A stretch of DNA of 64,000 bases from Rhodobacteraceae bacterium LMO-JJ12 (GCA_021555075.1 JAKGBX010000001.1:744001-808000); one strand, 5' to 3'. Positions 10,377 through 19,801 are shown, numbered from the stretch's first letter. Numbers and translations are program-made. Notes: generated by a model not told the origin, from the sequence alone.

Positions 10377-11324
10377 ATGACCCGTGATAACGCCATACAA
10401 TATTTGTCTGATAAGGATCTTGAAGGCTTGGGTATAAAGCCTTCTGAAGTTGCTGACGCCATTGAGGCTGCCCTGAAAGCCAAAGCTGAAGGAAAGCTTC
10501 TCACTTCGCCCAAAACAGCCATTTTGCCTGGCGGCGGACGCTATGCAATGTCTACCCTGGCTGTGGGAGAGGATGGCTACATCGTAACCAAACAAGTTAC
10601 TGTATGCCCTGAAAATCCGGAAAGAGGCCTCCCCTCGATTAACGGTGCGATCATGGTTATGGATGCGCAAACCGGTCTTTTGCAAGCCGTCTTGGGGGCT
10701 AACTGGATAACGGCAATTAGAACAGCGGCACTGTCAGTAGTGGCGGCGCGCAGGCTTGCTGATCCGAATGCTGAAACGGTAGCTTTTGTGGGCGCGGGTG
10801 TTCAGGCTCGCTCTCATCTTGACGCATTCTCGGAGCTGTTTCCCCTTAAACGCATTCGCGTTTTTGGGCGTGGAAAGGCGAATGCTGATCAGCTTTGTCG
10901 CCATGCTCGGGACCTGGGCCTGGAAGCCGAAATATACACGGATGCCAAGGAAGCCTTGCGCGATGCTCAACTGGTGGTGACATCGATAACGATGGACTTC
11001 GATATCGAACCGTTCCTCGATGCCCGATGGCTGATGCCGCCCGCATTTGCCGCCATAACTGATGCCTGCATCCCATGGGTCAAGGAGGGTATGAAAGTTT
11101 TCAAAACTGTGATTGTCGATGATCGAACACAGGAATTTGAAAGTGACAAGCCTATGCTGCCGTACGAACAAATATCCGGTGATTTGACCGAGTTGGTCAT
11201 GGGCGAACTCGACACCCGTACCTACGAGAAACCGGCGGCCTTCACTTTCAGAGGAATCTCACTTGGGGATTACGCTGCAGCGGTCCTTGCTGTTCGCCGG
11301 GCAGCTGAATTACGAACGGATTGA
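10377..11324 (+). CDS. Ornithine cyclodeaminase / mu-crystallin family protein
   Basis: 315-aa NAD(P)-dependent enzyme of the OCD/mu-crystallin family, whose members include ornithine cyclodeaminase, alanine dehydrogenase, ketimine reductases and opine-type dehydrogenases. The Rossmann nucleotide site is visible as FVGAGVQARSHL (about residues 132-143), preceded by the conserved ANWITAIRTAA segment. ATG 10377 is preferred over an in-frame TTG at 10341. The gene stands alone between an empty stretch and an IS remnant. In this setting it could process an amino-acid-like or imine product, but the substrate is not determinable. Confidence 0.85.
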   Translation: MTRDNAIQYLSDKDLEGLGIKPSEVADAIEAALKAKAEGKLLTSPKTAILPGGGRYAMSTLAVGEDGYIVTKQVTVCPENPERGLPSINGAIMVMDAQTGLLQAVLGANWITAIRTAALSVVAARRLADPNAETVAFVGAGVQARSHLDAFSELFPLKRIRVFGRGKANADQLCRHARDLGLEAEIYTDAKEALRDAQLVVTSITMDFDIEPFLDARWLMPPAFAAITDACIPWVKEGMKVFKTVIVDDRTQEFESDKPMLPYEQISGDLTELVMGELDTRTYEKPAAFTFRGISLGDYAAAVLAVRRAAELRTD

Positions 11325-11475
11325 GGGTTGGAATGTTAACAGGACACACTCGACATCCGTATCATGAAGAGCGCATAATTTTGAATACGACTGTGCTTCC
11401 CCCTTTGAAGTGGTTCGCCCCTATGTTTCGGAAAGCAGAGGATCATGGATGGCCATTAGGCGACCCTAGCCCGAA

Positions 11476-11610
11476 GTGATTGTCGTGAAGTTGCGGCAGG
11501 TTGAAGTATTGATGGGGCAAGGCATGTCTCGGATCGATGCGATCCGTCAAATCAGTGTAACTGATCAAACTTATTGCCGCTGGAAGAAGAAATACGGTGG
11601 AATGGGCGCC
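11476..11610 (+). pseudogene. IS3-family transposase OrfA fragment
   Basis: The frame encodes IVVKLRQVEVLMGQGMSRID followed by a YCRWKKKYGG-type block, the N-terminal helix-turn-helix of IS3-family OrfA proteins. Similarity stops right after KYGGMG, and the frame continues into unrelated sequence to 11673. The leucine-zipper part and OrfB are absent, so this is an inactive remnant. No terminal inverted repeats were recognised. The rest of 11325-11838 shows no other gene. Confidence 0.75.
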
Positions 11611-11838
11611 GAGCATCGCCCACTTGCGCCTGAGGGCATCGTCGCGATAGGCCAAAGACCGATCATGCACTAACCTTCGGATTGGACCACTCAAACGGGG
11701 CTGCTCGGATGGTTGAAGTATGGTCAAAGCAAGAAAACTTCCAAGTGCGCTACGGATGGAGTTTTGCAGTCAGGTTGTCCTGAACAATCTACGGCTATAT
11801 CGATTACAGTAAGGCTTGGTCAGGGAAGGGAGCGCCTT

Positions 11839-13473
11839 GTGCCGCAAAGTACATCGACACTGACGCTTTTCAAGAACCAGACTTTCCGGATGCTCTGGAT
11901 TGCTGCCCTTGCCTCGAATTTTGGGGGACTTGTTCAGGCCGTTGGAGCGGCGTGGATGATGACATCCCTGACAGAGTCGCAAAGCATGGTCGCGCTTGTG
12001 CAATCCTCAGTGACGCTGCCCATCATGATCTTCTCATTGTTGGCAGGGGTGTTCGCCGATAATTTCGATCGCCGCAAAGTTATGCTCATTGCACAATCCT
12101 TCATGCTCATCGTGTCGATCTTGCTTACGATCATGGCCTATAGGGGGCTGCTCTCACCATGGACGTTACTGGGATTCACATTTTTGATCGGATGTGGCAC
12201 GGCGCTGCACAATCCGTCTTGGCAAGCATCGATGGGCGATATCGTCTCGCGCGATGAATTGTCGGCGGCGGTGTCACTTAACAGTATGGGTTTCAATCTG
12301 ATGCGCAGCATCGGGCCTGCTGCGGGTGGCGCGATCGTGGCCATCGCGGGAGCTGCAGCGGCTTTTACGGTCAATGCCTTCAGCTATGTTGGCATCATCG
12401 CTGCCCTGTGGTTCTGGCGGCCGTCGACGCCGCAGAGACGCTTGCCGCGCGAACGAATGGGTAGCGCGTTTTCGGCAGGGCTACGCTATGTGGCAATGTC
12501 GCCCAATCTTATGAAAGTGATCTTCCGGGGCTTTATGTTTGGCCTGTCCGCCATTGCAGTTCTGGCGCTGCTGCCACTGATCGTCAGAGACCTGTTGCAA
12601 GGCGGTGCTTTTGTCTACGGTGTACTGCTGGGGTGTTTTGGTCTGGGTGCAGTCGGCGGCGCATTTCTGAATGCCCGCTTGCGGTCACGGTTTCGGAATG
12701 AGCGTATTACCCAAGCGGCATTTCTAGCCTTTGCTGTAAGCTGCGTGACGCTGGCCCTTAGCCGTCATTACGGTTTCAGTGGCGCTGCACTGCTGCTTGC
12801 CGGCGGTAGCTGGGTCTTGGCCCTATCCCTGTTCAATGTCACGGTACAGTTGTCTACGCCGCGTTGGGTCGTCGGCAGAGCTCTTGCACTTTATCAGACC
12901 GGCGTGTTTGGCGGTATGGCAGGGGGAAGTTGGGCATGGGGCGTTATAGCAGAAAACTTCGGTGCGGATCGTGCGATATTCGTGGCAGCCGCCTTGCTGG
13001 TGTTTGGCGCTTTGGCGGGCCTTCGCCTGCCATTGCCTGATTCCACCGATCTCGACCTCAATCCGCTCAATACATTCACAGAGCCATCGCTGCGACTGGA
13101 CCTGAAACAGCGTAGCGGGCCGATAATGATTATGGTTGACTATGAGATTGCCCAGCAGGATGTGACCGAATTTCTGGCTGTAATGAACACGAGGCGGCGC
13201 ATCAGAATCCGCGACGGGGCGCAGCAATGGGCCCTGCTGCGGGATCTTGAAAACCCGGATGTCTGGACCGAGACATATCATGTTCCTACTTGGCTCGAAT
13301 ATGTCCGCCACCACGAGCGTCGCACTCAGGCCGATGCCGAGTCATATGAACGCGTTCTGAAGCTTCATCGCGGCAAGGATCGCCCCAAGGTTCATCGCAT
13401 GATCGAGCGACAGGCAATCTCGCTTCAGGATGATACACCGTTAAAAGACGCACCGGACGAGATTTCTGAATAG
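11839..13473 (+). CDS. MFS transporter (MFS_3/EntS type) with C-terminal ABM-like extension
   Basis: 544-aa major facilitator. GTG 11839 is chosen because GGGAAGGGAG lies directly upstream and the conserved N-terminus begins there; the frame is open further upstream. About twelve membrane segments span residues 1-410, with the MFS loop signature ADNFDRRKV between TM2 and TM3. Residues about 430-540 form a soluble domain resembling antibiotic-biosynthesis-monooxygenase-like extensions of this subfamily (WLEYVRHHER block). Relatives export siderophores or drugs. It stands alone after the IS3 fragment, so its substrate is unknown. Confidence 0.85.
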   Translation: MPQSTSTLTLFKNQTFRMLWIAALASNFGGLVQAVGAAWMMTSLTESQSMVALVQSSVTLPIMIFSLLAGVFADNFDRRKVMLIAQSFMLIVSILLTIMAYRGLLSPWTLLGFTFLIGCGTALHNPSWQASMGDIVSRDELSAAVSLNSMGFNLMRSIGPAAGGAIVAIAGAAAAFTVNAFSYVGIIAALWFWRPSTPQRRLPRERMGSAFSAGLRYVAMSPNLMKVIFRGFMFGLSAIAVLALLPLIVRDLLQGGAFVYGVLLGCFGLGAVGGAFLNARLRSRFRNERITQAAFLAFAVSCVTLALSRHYGFSGAALLLAGGSWVLALSLFNVTVQLSTPRWVVGRALALYQTGVFGGMAGGSWAWGVIAENFGADRAIFVAAALLVFGALAGLRLPLPDSTDLDLNPLNTFTEPSLRLDLKQRSGPIMIMVDYEIAQQDVTEFLAVMNTRRRIRIRDGAQQWALLRDLENPDVWTETYHVPTWLEYVRHHERRTQADAESYERVLKLHRGKDRPKVHRMIERQAISLQDDTPLKDAPDEISE

Positions 13474-13660
13474 CAGGTGCCAGGCCGGACAAGAGCATCT
13501 TTTGACCCGTGGTGCATTCAAGAGGCAGGCAGTCTGCGGCCAACTATTCAGACTTTGAAGTGATGAGAAATTTAGGCCCAAGGCTAACGGTTCTTGTGCG
13601 CCCACATCCGTACTATCTGCTAGGTTCGTCGCCACTATTTATGGCGCCTTTCTGGCGCCC

Positions 13661-14677
13661 CTATTTGCTCTTACGCCCGACCGACGACTTTTTCGACGTT
13701 TCAGACTTACGCAAAGCGCGCGGCAACGGAAGGTTTAGAAACGGTGCCAATAGCCCTCGAGGGAGCAAGACCACGGCGGCAACGAATAACAGGCCCAGAA
13801 CCAGCAACCAATACTGGCCCAATGAGTCTGACAATACGTTTTCCACCGATTTTACCGCCAATGCACCAATAAATGCTGCAAGGAGAACTTCTTTGCCGCC
13901 GATAGCGACCCAGATCAGAACCTCAGTTGCGAGCGCAAATCCCAATATTGCCGGTGAGACGAATGCAAACTGTGCCGCAAAGAGAGCGCCAGCCAACCCT
14001 GCCACCGCGCCAGAAACTGCAAAGGCGGCGGCCTTGTATTCGGCAGTTTCAAAGCCCAGGAAAATCGCCCGTGTTTCGTTATCGCGAATGCCTCTCAAAA
14101 CTGTGCCGAATGCTGAACGCTCCAGTTTGAGCAACACAAGGAAAATTGCCAGAGCCGCCACCAGCACCACCAGAAAGAAAGGTAGTGGGTCGTATAATTC
14201 CATTTGCCAATCGCCCCAACCCAATAGCATCGGGGGAACATCAAGCAGGCCGTTAAATCCGCCTATATAGGACCAATTGGTAGCCAGCCGTTCGGCGATC
14301 ACGGCGGCAGACAGTGTGACGATACCAAAATAGGCCCCGAAGAGACCGCGCCCTTTGAACAGGGCAAGCCCAAGCAGCCCGGCAGTCAAAGCCGGTAAGA
14401 CCATCGCTAGAACTAAGCCGATTAACGTTGTTGCAGGTACGCCCGGGATCATACCCTTCGTGGTGAGCGCCATCGCATAGGCACCTATCCCGAAAAAGAG
14501 TGACTGACCAAAGCACAAGAGCCCACCTTGCCCCCATATGAAGGCGAGGCTCATGGCGAAAATGCCGTAGATCATCAACTGCGATAACAGGCCCAAGTTC
14601 CAACCTTCAAGAACCAGAGGCGAAGCCGCAAGCGCGGCCCAGAACAGAACCGTCAGCAGACGCGAATACCTTGCCAT
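13661..14677 (-). CDS. Branched-chain/amide-type ABC transporter permease, LivM-like
   Basis: 338-aa permease. ATG 14675-14677 overlaps the LivH stop and starts at MARYSRLL; the longer in-frame extension has an untypical Cys-rich lead and is rejected. Eight to ten membrane segments; the conserved FGxxxAYKAAAF-type block in the third quarter marks the LivM family. Last gene of the minus-strand operon that starts at 19638. The C-terminal tail is rich in Lys and Ser. With LivH it forms the channel of an importer for amides, urea-like or branched-chain substrates. Confidence 0.9.
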   Translation of the reverse strand: MARYSRLLTVLFWAALAASPLVLEGWNLGLLSQLMIYGIFAMSLAFIWGQGGLLCFGQSLFFGIGAYAMALTTKGMIPGVPATTLIGLVLAMVLPALTAGLLGLALFKGRGLFGAYFGIVTLSAAVIAERLATNWSYIGGFNGLLDVPPMLLGWGDWQMELYDPLPFFLVVLVAALAIFLVLLKLERSAFGTVLRGIRDNETRAIFLGFETAEYKAAAFAVSGAVAGLAGALFAAQFAFVSPAILGFALATEVLIWVAIGGKEVLLAAFIGALAVKSVENVLSDSLGQYWLLVLGLLFVAAVVLLPRGLLAPFLNLPLPRALRKSETSKKSSVGRKSK

Positions 14678-15534
14678 CAACGTTTTCCTCGTCCGGTAAT
14701 TCCGTTTGGCATCAGCCTGATAATCACAATAGCAAGGGTGAACACGACAATCTGGGCAATAACTGGCGTCCATAGGGCGGCCACCACGCTGTTTGAGCCA
14801 CCGATAATCGCTGCCCCCCAAAGCGCGCCAAACGGGCTGGCGGCGCCGCCAACGAGAACCGACAGGAAGGCCGGAACAAGAAAGCCCACGCCCATTTGCG
14901 GATCAACGCTCATCAGCGGAGCCATAATCGCACCGGCAAGCCCTGCAAGCCCGGAGCCGAATGCAAAGGTCACCCGGTCTACGCGGCGGGTGTTTACCCC
15001 CAGACAAGAGGCCATCTGGCGATTGGCGATCACGCCGCGTGCCGTCAGGCCCAGCCGGGTGCGAAATAGAATGACAAAAGTTATGGCCGTAATCGCAATC
15101 GCCATAGCCATTACGAACAACCGATAAGAAGAATAGGTGACCCCAAACATCGCAACGGGTTCGACAAAGGGCGCAACGGCTTGCTGCGATCCAGGGCCAA
15201 ACAAAATAACAATCAATTGCTTAAGGGCTAGGGATATCCCCCATGTTGCAAGAATTGTATCCAGAAACCGATGATAAATGCGCTGGATGATAACCTCTTC
15301 GATCAGCAGACCGACCAAAGCGACAAACGCGAAGGCTGCCACCAGAACCACTGCGAACGGCAGCGCGTACTGTTGTAACAGCACAACCGTATAGGCCCCC
15401 AGCAGAAAGAATTCGCCATGTGCGAGATTGATGACGTTCATCATCCCAAAGATGATAACCAGCCCAATACAGACCAAAAGCAGGGTCAAGATGTAGCTTG
15501 ACGCATCCAGGCCTATAAGCAGAATCATTTCCAT
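14677..15534 (-). CDS. Branched-chain/amide-type ABC transporter permease, LivH-like
   Basis: 285-aa permease with about eight membrane segments. The NLAHGEFFLLGAY block (about residues 33-45) is diagnostic for LivH/UrtB proteins. It ends by TGATG overlap with the LivM start and lies 4 bp after the LivF gene. Together with the LivM-like protein it forms the membrane channel of this importer. Confidence 0.92.
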   Translation of the reverse strand: MEMILLIGLDASSYILTLLLVCIGLVIIFGMMNVINLAHGEFFLLGAYTVVLLQQYALPFAVVLVAAFAFVALVGLLIEEVIIQRIYHRFLDTILATWGISLALKQLIVILFGPGSQQAVAPFVEPVAMFGVTYSSYRLFVMAMAIAITAITFVILFRTRLGLTARGVIANRQMASCLGVNTRRVDRVTFAFGSGLAGLAGAIMAPLMSVDPQMGVGFLVPAFLSVLVGGAASPFGALWGAAIIGGSNSVVAALWTPVIAQIVVFTLAIVIIRLMPNGITGRGKR

Positions 15535-15538
15535 TGCA

Positions 15539-16243
15539 TCACACTGATAAATAGCGACCGATCAAGGCCGGATTCTTGTTTATTTCGTTCACTGCGACAC
15601 CCGATTTGATAACGCCATTTTCGATAAAGCGGACATGATGGGCCAAGCGCCGTACCAAATCGAGGTTTTGCTCCACCACGATTACGGTCAATTGTTCGCG
15701 CTCGACGATGCGGCGCAGGATGGCGGCAATTTCTTGCACGATAGAGGGTTGTATGCCTTCGGATGGTTCATCCAACAATAATAGGTTAGGGCGACCAACC
15801 AAAGCCCTCGCGATGGCCAACTGCTGTTGCTGTCCGCCGGACATGGTGCCGCCCAGTTGCTTGCGGCGTTCGGCCAGGATGGGAAAATACTCGTAGACAA
15901 AATCAAACGGCTCATTGCGCTGTTTGGGTTTGCCGATTTGGCCCATCTTCAAATTCTGCTCAACCGTGAAATCAGGAAATATTTCGCGCCCTTGCGGGAC
16001 ATAGGCGATGCCTGCATTGCTGATCTGGTAGGGTGGTAATCCAACCATTTCCTGATCAAGAAAGCTGATTTTGCCAGAAATCTGCGGCAAAATTCCCATC
16101 AGCGCCTTTACGAAGGTCGTCTTGCCCATGCCGTTACGCCCCATCAACGCAATGCAGTCACCGCGCGCGACATCCAGATCCAAGCCCTTCAAAACCGGAG
16201 CGCCGCGGATGTAACCGGCTTCCAAGCCCTTTACATTCAGCAT
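15539..16243 (-). CDS. ABC transporter ATP-binding protein, LivF/UrtE-like
   Basis: 234-aa ATPase. Walker A GRNGMGKTT near residues 35-43, signature MSGGQQQQ near 140, Walker B LLLLDEP near 158, and H-loop region VVVEQNLDLV, in which a Gln replaces the usual His as is common in LivF. It overlaps the LivG-like gene by 7 bp. It pairs with that protein as the ATPase heterodimer of the importer. Confidence 0.92.
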   Translation of the reverse strand: MLNVKGLEAGYIRGAPVLKGLDLDVARGDCIALMGRNGMGKTTFVKALMGILPQISGKISFLDQEMVGLPPYQISNAGIAYVPQGREIFPDFTVEQNLKMGQIGKPKQRNEPFDFVYEYFPILAERRKQLGGTMSGGQQQQLAIARALVGRPNLLLLDEPSEGIQPSIVQEIAAILRRIVEREQLTVIVVEQNLDLVRRLAHHVRFIENGVIKSGVAVNEINKNPALIGRYLSV

Positions 16244-17001
16244 GGTTCGACATCCCCCAGATAGGCCTGTCGGATTTCTGCATCTTCACTGATTGAGGCG
16301 TAATCCCCTTCGCGCAGCACCGCGCCCTTCATCATGACGATGACTGGGCTTGCGAGTTTTCGCACAAAACTCATGTCGTGCTCGATCACCAGCACAGCTA
16401 CACCCAAACGGTCACGAACGTCCTTGATCATATTCACGATGGCATCGGTCTCTTCTTCGGTCATCCCTGCCGTCGGTTCGTCAAGGAGCAATAGCTGAGC
16501 GTCGGTCACCACCAGCAGGGCAATTTCCAACTGTTGTCGGATACCATGCGGTAACTCACGGGCGAGTTGGTCGCCATAGGTCGACAAATTGCTTTCTGCC
16601 AGAACCGCCCCATAGCTCGAACGGTTGGGACCACCACGGAGCAGGTTGAAAGGGGTATAGTTTTTAGAGGCCGCAGTGATTGCGATCTCGATGTTCTCAA
16701 AAACAGTCAGGTCGTCAAAAACTGACGGAACCTGAAACTTTCGCGCGATCCCTTTACGGCAGATTATTTGCGGAGAAAGGCCAGTAATAGCTTTCCCGGC
16801 AAAAGAAACTTGACCTGATGTCGGGCTCAAATCCCCGGAGATCACTTTGAAAAGAGTGCTTTTTCCACAGCCATTCGGTCCGATGATGCACTTCACTTCG
16901 CCGTGGGCGATATCAAGACTTATCTTGTCGAGTGCGCGGATACCGCCAAAATCCATGACGATTTCGCTTACCGTTAGGAAAGGGGCGGTATCCATGTTCA
17001 T
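16237..17001 (-). CDS. ABC transporter ATP-binding protein, LivG/UrtD-like
   Basis: 254-aa ATPase. Walker A GPNGCGKST near residues 41-49, signature region ELPHGIRQQLEIALLV, Walker B LLLLDEPTAGM, and EHDMSFVRKLA as H-loop. The LPHG-type signature with IRQQLE resembles the urea/amide branch (UrtD) more than classic LivG. It starts 14 bp after the binding-protein stop. Confidence 0.92.
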   Translation of the reverse strand: MNMDTAPFLTVSEIVMDFGGIRALDKISLDIAHGEVKCIIGPNGCGKSTLFKVISGDLSPTSGQVSFAGKAITGLSPQIICRKGIARKFQVPSVFDDLTVFENIEIAITAASKNYTPFNLLRGGPNRSSYGAVLAESNLSTYGDQLARELPHGIRQQLEIALLVVTDAQLLLLDEPTAGMTEEETDAIVNMIKDVRDRLGVAVLVIEHDMSFVRKLASPVIVMMKGAVLREGDYASISEDAEIRQAYLGDVEPC

Positions 17002-17015
17002 TCAGCCCTTCGTTA

Positions 17016-18200
17016 TCACGCGCATTGGCTAGGGGCAGTAATCTTGCCGATGTATTTCAACATCTGCAATTTTTGGTCGCGGGCTTCAAACAAGAGCATG
17101 TTCAGGTCAACATGCTTGTCATCGGCGCGTAGTGTCACCTCGCCATTGGCGACAGTCATGGTTCCGGGCAGAGCCGCCATGATTTTGTCCGTCTCGTCCG
17201 AATCCGCCCGTTGCATTGCCTCAAGGAAGAATTTGGTAATGCCGTAATGGGAATCCACATAGTAGCTGACGACCACGTCGTCGCCGTAACGTGCTTTTTG
17301 GCGGGCTACAAAATCCTGAGACTCGGGGCGATCAAGCGTTTGGATGAAATGCGAGCAGCCGATGATTCCATCAGACTCGGCTGTGCTGAGGCCGGGCAGA
17401 TAATTTTCGTTGAAGCCCATAAACGCAAGGCGCGCTTTTTCCTTCATGCCTGCCGCTGTGAACTGCTTGATGAAGGTCACGCCATCCGCGCCCGGAAGAG
17501 TCAGGATGACCGCCTCTGCACCCGAGTCCTCAATCTTGCGGATCGTGGTTGCAAAATCCTTGACGCCGAATGGGGTGTATTCCTCGCCGACGACTTCGCC
17601 GCCGGTGCTTTCTACGCCTGCGCGGATGGCCGCATTCATCTTCTGCGGCCAGACATAGTCCGCACCGAAAAGATAGACTTTCTTACCGACGCTCTCCATC
17701 AGGTATGGGATCAGCGGATCGACATAGTGCGCAGGAAGTGCGCTGTAGCATGAGATGTAATCGCTACACACGCCACCTTCGTAGTCGGTCGCATAAAGCA
17801 GGGGTTTGCGGCCCCGTTCGACCGAAGACTTGATTGCGTCACGCGCCGAACTTGTAACCGGGCCGATTACCGCATCAACTGCATCTCGACGGATCAACTG
17901 TTGCGCACGTTCAACCGATGTTTTGGGGTCGGTGCGGTTGTCAGCTTTGACGATCTCGATCTGGCGTCCCAGCACGCCACCGGCACCGTTGACTTCGTCG
18001 ACTAGCATCTCAATGCCTTGCATCGCCTGCGCGCCGAACAGTTCCAATCCCCCGGAAAAGGGCATCAGAACCCCTAATTTTACTGTTTTTGCCTGCGCGA
18101 GCGCCGGAGCGCCAAGCGCCACTGTGCCAGCCATCGCAGCCGCGCCGCGCAGAACGCCCCTGCGGGTAAGGGTTTCTGTCACAAATCGGGTCGTTTTCAT
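17016..18200 (-). CDS. ABC transporter substrate-binding protein, amide/urea type
   Basis: 394-aa periplasmic binding protein (Peripla_BP_5, AmiC/FmdD/UrtA-like). The N-terminus carries a twin-arginine signal (LTRRGVLRG followed by a hydrophobic stretch and ALA). The mature part begins KTVKLGVLMPFSGG, as in amide and urea receptors, and contains GADYVWP (about residues 195-201), shared with UrtA/FmdD proteins. Good ribosome site (AAGGAGAT). It lies between the SDR gene (32 bp upstream) and LivG. The neighbouring cysteine hydrolase supports an amide or carbamoyl substrate, but this is inference. Confidence 0.88.
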   Translation of the reverse strand: MKTTRFVTETLTRRGVLRGAAAMAGTVALGAPALAQAKTVKLGVLMPFSGGLELFGAQAMQGIEMLVDEVNGAGGVLGRQIEIVKADNRTDPKTSVERAQQLIRRDAVDAVIGPVTSSARDAIKSSVERGRKPLLYATDYEGGVCSDYISCYSALPAHYVDPLIPYLMESVGKKVYLFGADYVWPQKMNAAIRAGVESTGGEVVGEEYTPFGVKDFATTIRKIEDSGAEAVILTLPGADGVTFIKQFTAAGMKEKARLAFMGFNENYLPGLSTAESDGIIGCSHFIQTLDRPESQDFVARQKARYGDDVVVSYYVDSHYGITKFFLEAMQRADSDETDKIMAALPGTMTVANGEVTLRADDKHVDLNMLLFEARDQKLQMLKYIGKITAPSQCA

Positions 18201-18232
18201 GCCAATCTCCTTAAATGTGAAAGTTCACTCAA

Positions 18233-19000
18233 CTAGACTACTGTGTAGCCCCCATCCGCGACGAGGTTTTCACCTGTCACAAAACTTGCTTCATCACTGG
18301 CCAAGAATAGCACCGTGTTGGCGATTTCTTCGGGTCTGCCAAACCGCTTCATCGGTTGCAAAGCGAGATAACTTTGCATCGCGGCTTCGGGGTCTGCGGC
18401 AGTTGTCGCGGCTCCGCGCCGCAATCCGGGTGTGTCAACCGTGCCGGGGCAAACCGCATTAACGCGAATGCCATGCTCCATCAGGTTGATTGCAGCTGCA
18501 CGCGTGAGAGAGGATATCCCCCCCTTTGTCGCGTGATAGGCCGCATAGCCGGTCGAGCCGACGATTGCGAATGATGACGACGTATTGACGATTGAGCCGC
18601 CCTTGCCGCACTCAATCATCCGGCGTGCCGCCTCGCGTATTCCAATGAATACGGGGCGCAAGTTGACACGAATAGCCGTATCAAAATCTTCGTCCGTTGC
18701 ATCGAGAATACTGCGGGTGTCCTGCACGGCGGCGTTGTTGAAAAGAATATCAAACCGACCATAGAGGGTGAGGCATAGGTCAAATGCCGCCTCAAGATCT
18801 GCACGCTCAGACACATCACATTTGGCAAAAGCGGCCTTGCCGCCAGTTGCGACGATTTCCGATGCGAGTGCGGTACCTGCAGTTTCATCCAGATCGGCGA
18901 TTATGACGCTGGCGCCTTCTTGTGCGAAGCGGCGGGCGGTGGCGGCACCAATCCCATTTGATGCCCCTGTCAGGACGGCGGCTCGGTTTGCGAGTCTCAT
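18233..19000 (-). CDS. Short-chain dehydrogenase/reductase (SDR) family oxidoreductase
   Basis: 255-aa classical SDR, an NAD(P)-dependent alcohol/ketone oxidoreductase. Cofactor motif TGASNGIG at residues 11-18, Asp36 after the second strand (favouring NAD), NNA at 88-90, and catalytic Ser in NTSSS with Tyr155 and Lys159 (YHATK). The C-terminal FVTGENLVADGG block is typical. Its start overlaps the stop of the cysteine hydrolase by 4 bp, and the importer genes follow. It probably oxidises a hydroxy intermediate of the imported compound. Confidence 0.92.
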   Translation of the reverse strand: MRLANRAAVLTGASNGIGAATARRFAQEGASVIIADLDETAGTALASEIVATGGKAAFAKCDVSERADLEAAFDLCLTLYGRFDILFNNAAVQDTRSILDATDEDFDTAIRVNLRPVFIGIREAARRMIECGKGGSIVNTSSSFAIVGSTGYAAYHATKGGISSLTRAAAINLMEHGIRVNAVCPGTVDTPGLRRGAATTAADPEAAMQSYLALQPMKRFGRPEEIANTVLFLASDEASFVTGENLVADGGYTVV

Positions 19001-19638
19001 TCTTCGGGTTCCCAGATCTTCAAGGGGTTCTTACCCTCAAGATGTTCCTCCAGGTCCTGCGACTGGGTCACGACGCCGAAATGCGTTGCAATGTCGTAGA
19101 GTGTAGAATCCTGCTCGCGCGGCCCGGTTGCAGCACAGGCATCACTGGGCACGACCACCTGATAGCCGTTGAAAAAGGCATCATGAACGGTAGAGCGTAC
19201 GCAGATATTGGTCACAACGCCAAAGACGATCACCGTATCGATGAGGTTGTCGCGCAGGGTCAGGTCAAGATCGGTGCCGAAAAATGCGCTATACCGCCGC
19301 TTGAAGAACACGAAATCGTCGTCCTGCTTGTCAAGCTCGGGCACGACGTTCACTCCAATAGTGTCTTCGAGACAATGTGGCCCACGTTTCAAAAACTCGC
19401 GATCACGTCTGCTGCCCGAACGGTGAGCATCCACGACCCAGCCAATCATCAGGCCCGCAGCGCGGGCGCTTTTGATGAGTCCATTTTGGATAGGATAAAG
19501 CCGTTCAGCTCCCGGCAAACACATGGCCCCTGACGGGTCGCAAAAGTCATGCAACATATCCACGATCAGCACTGCTGTGGTGTCGGCATTCAAGGAAATG
19601 CTTTGCTGCTCGATTCGGGTGGCAGAGAAGACGTCCAT
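18997..19638 (-). CDS. Cysteine hydrolase, isochorismatase superfamily
   Basis: 213-aa hydrolase with the full family triad: Asp27 (LIVDMLHDF), Lys113 (FFKRRYSAFF) and Cys146 (GVVTNICVRST), the last in the usual cis-peptide loop. The superfamily includes nicotinamidase, N-carbamoylsarcosine amidase, ureidoacrylate and biuret hydrolases. First gene of the minus-strand operon. In company with an amide/urea-type receptor it is best read as an amidase or carbamoyl hydrolase; isochorismatase activity proper is unlikely because no siderophore genes are near. Confidence 0.9.
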   Translation of the reverse strand: MDVFSATRIEQQSISLNADTTAVLIVDMLHDFCDPSGAMCLPGAERLYPIQNGLIKSARAAGLMIGWVVDAHRSGSRRDREFLKRGPHCLEDTIGVNVVPELDKQDDDFVFFKRRYSAFFGTDLDLTLRDNLIDTVIVFGVVTNICVRSTVHDAFFNGYQVVVPSDACAATGPREQDSTLYDIATHFGVVTQSQDLEEHLEGKNPLKIWEPEE

Positions 19639-19658
19639 TGCAAACCTCGGAAATTTAC

Positions 19659-19670
19659 ATCGTATACGAT
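19659..19670. promoter_or_regulatory. Palindromic operator candidate ATCGTATACGAT
   Basis: A perfect 12-bp palindrome 21 bp upstream of the cysteine-hydrolase start, in the region shared with the divergent MarR gene. GTATAC cores flanked by A/T suit MarR or FCD-GntR type dimer sites. The adjacent MarR gene makes it the likely ligand, but a regulator outside the window cannot be excluded. Confidence 0.5.
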
Positions 19671-19801
19671 ATAAAAACTCATAAACTTTTCCGTGTCAAC
19701 AAGCAGATACGGTCTTCCAAACTTGTCATTATTTGGCACACCAAGTAGCATTGACTTGGGCGTCAGCTGGACGGGTTTGAACGCTACTCAAGTTTCGAGA
19801 G

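Noticed and set aside
13509-14270. 253-aa plus-strand frame
   Set aside because: Antisense to the LivM-like permease; Asn/Ser/Ala-rich low-complexity text without a fold.
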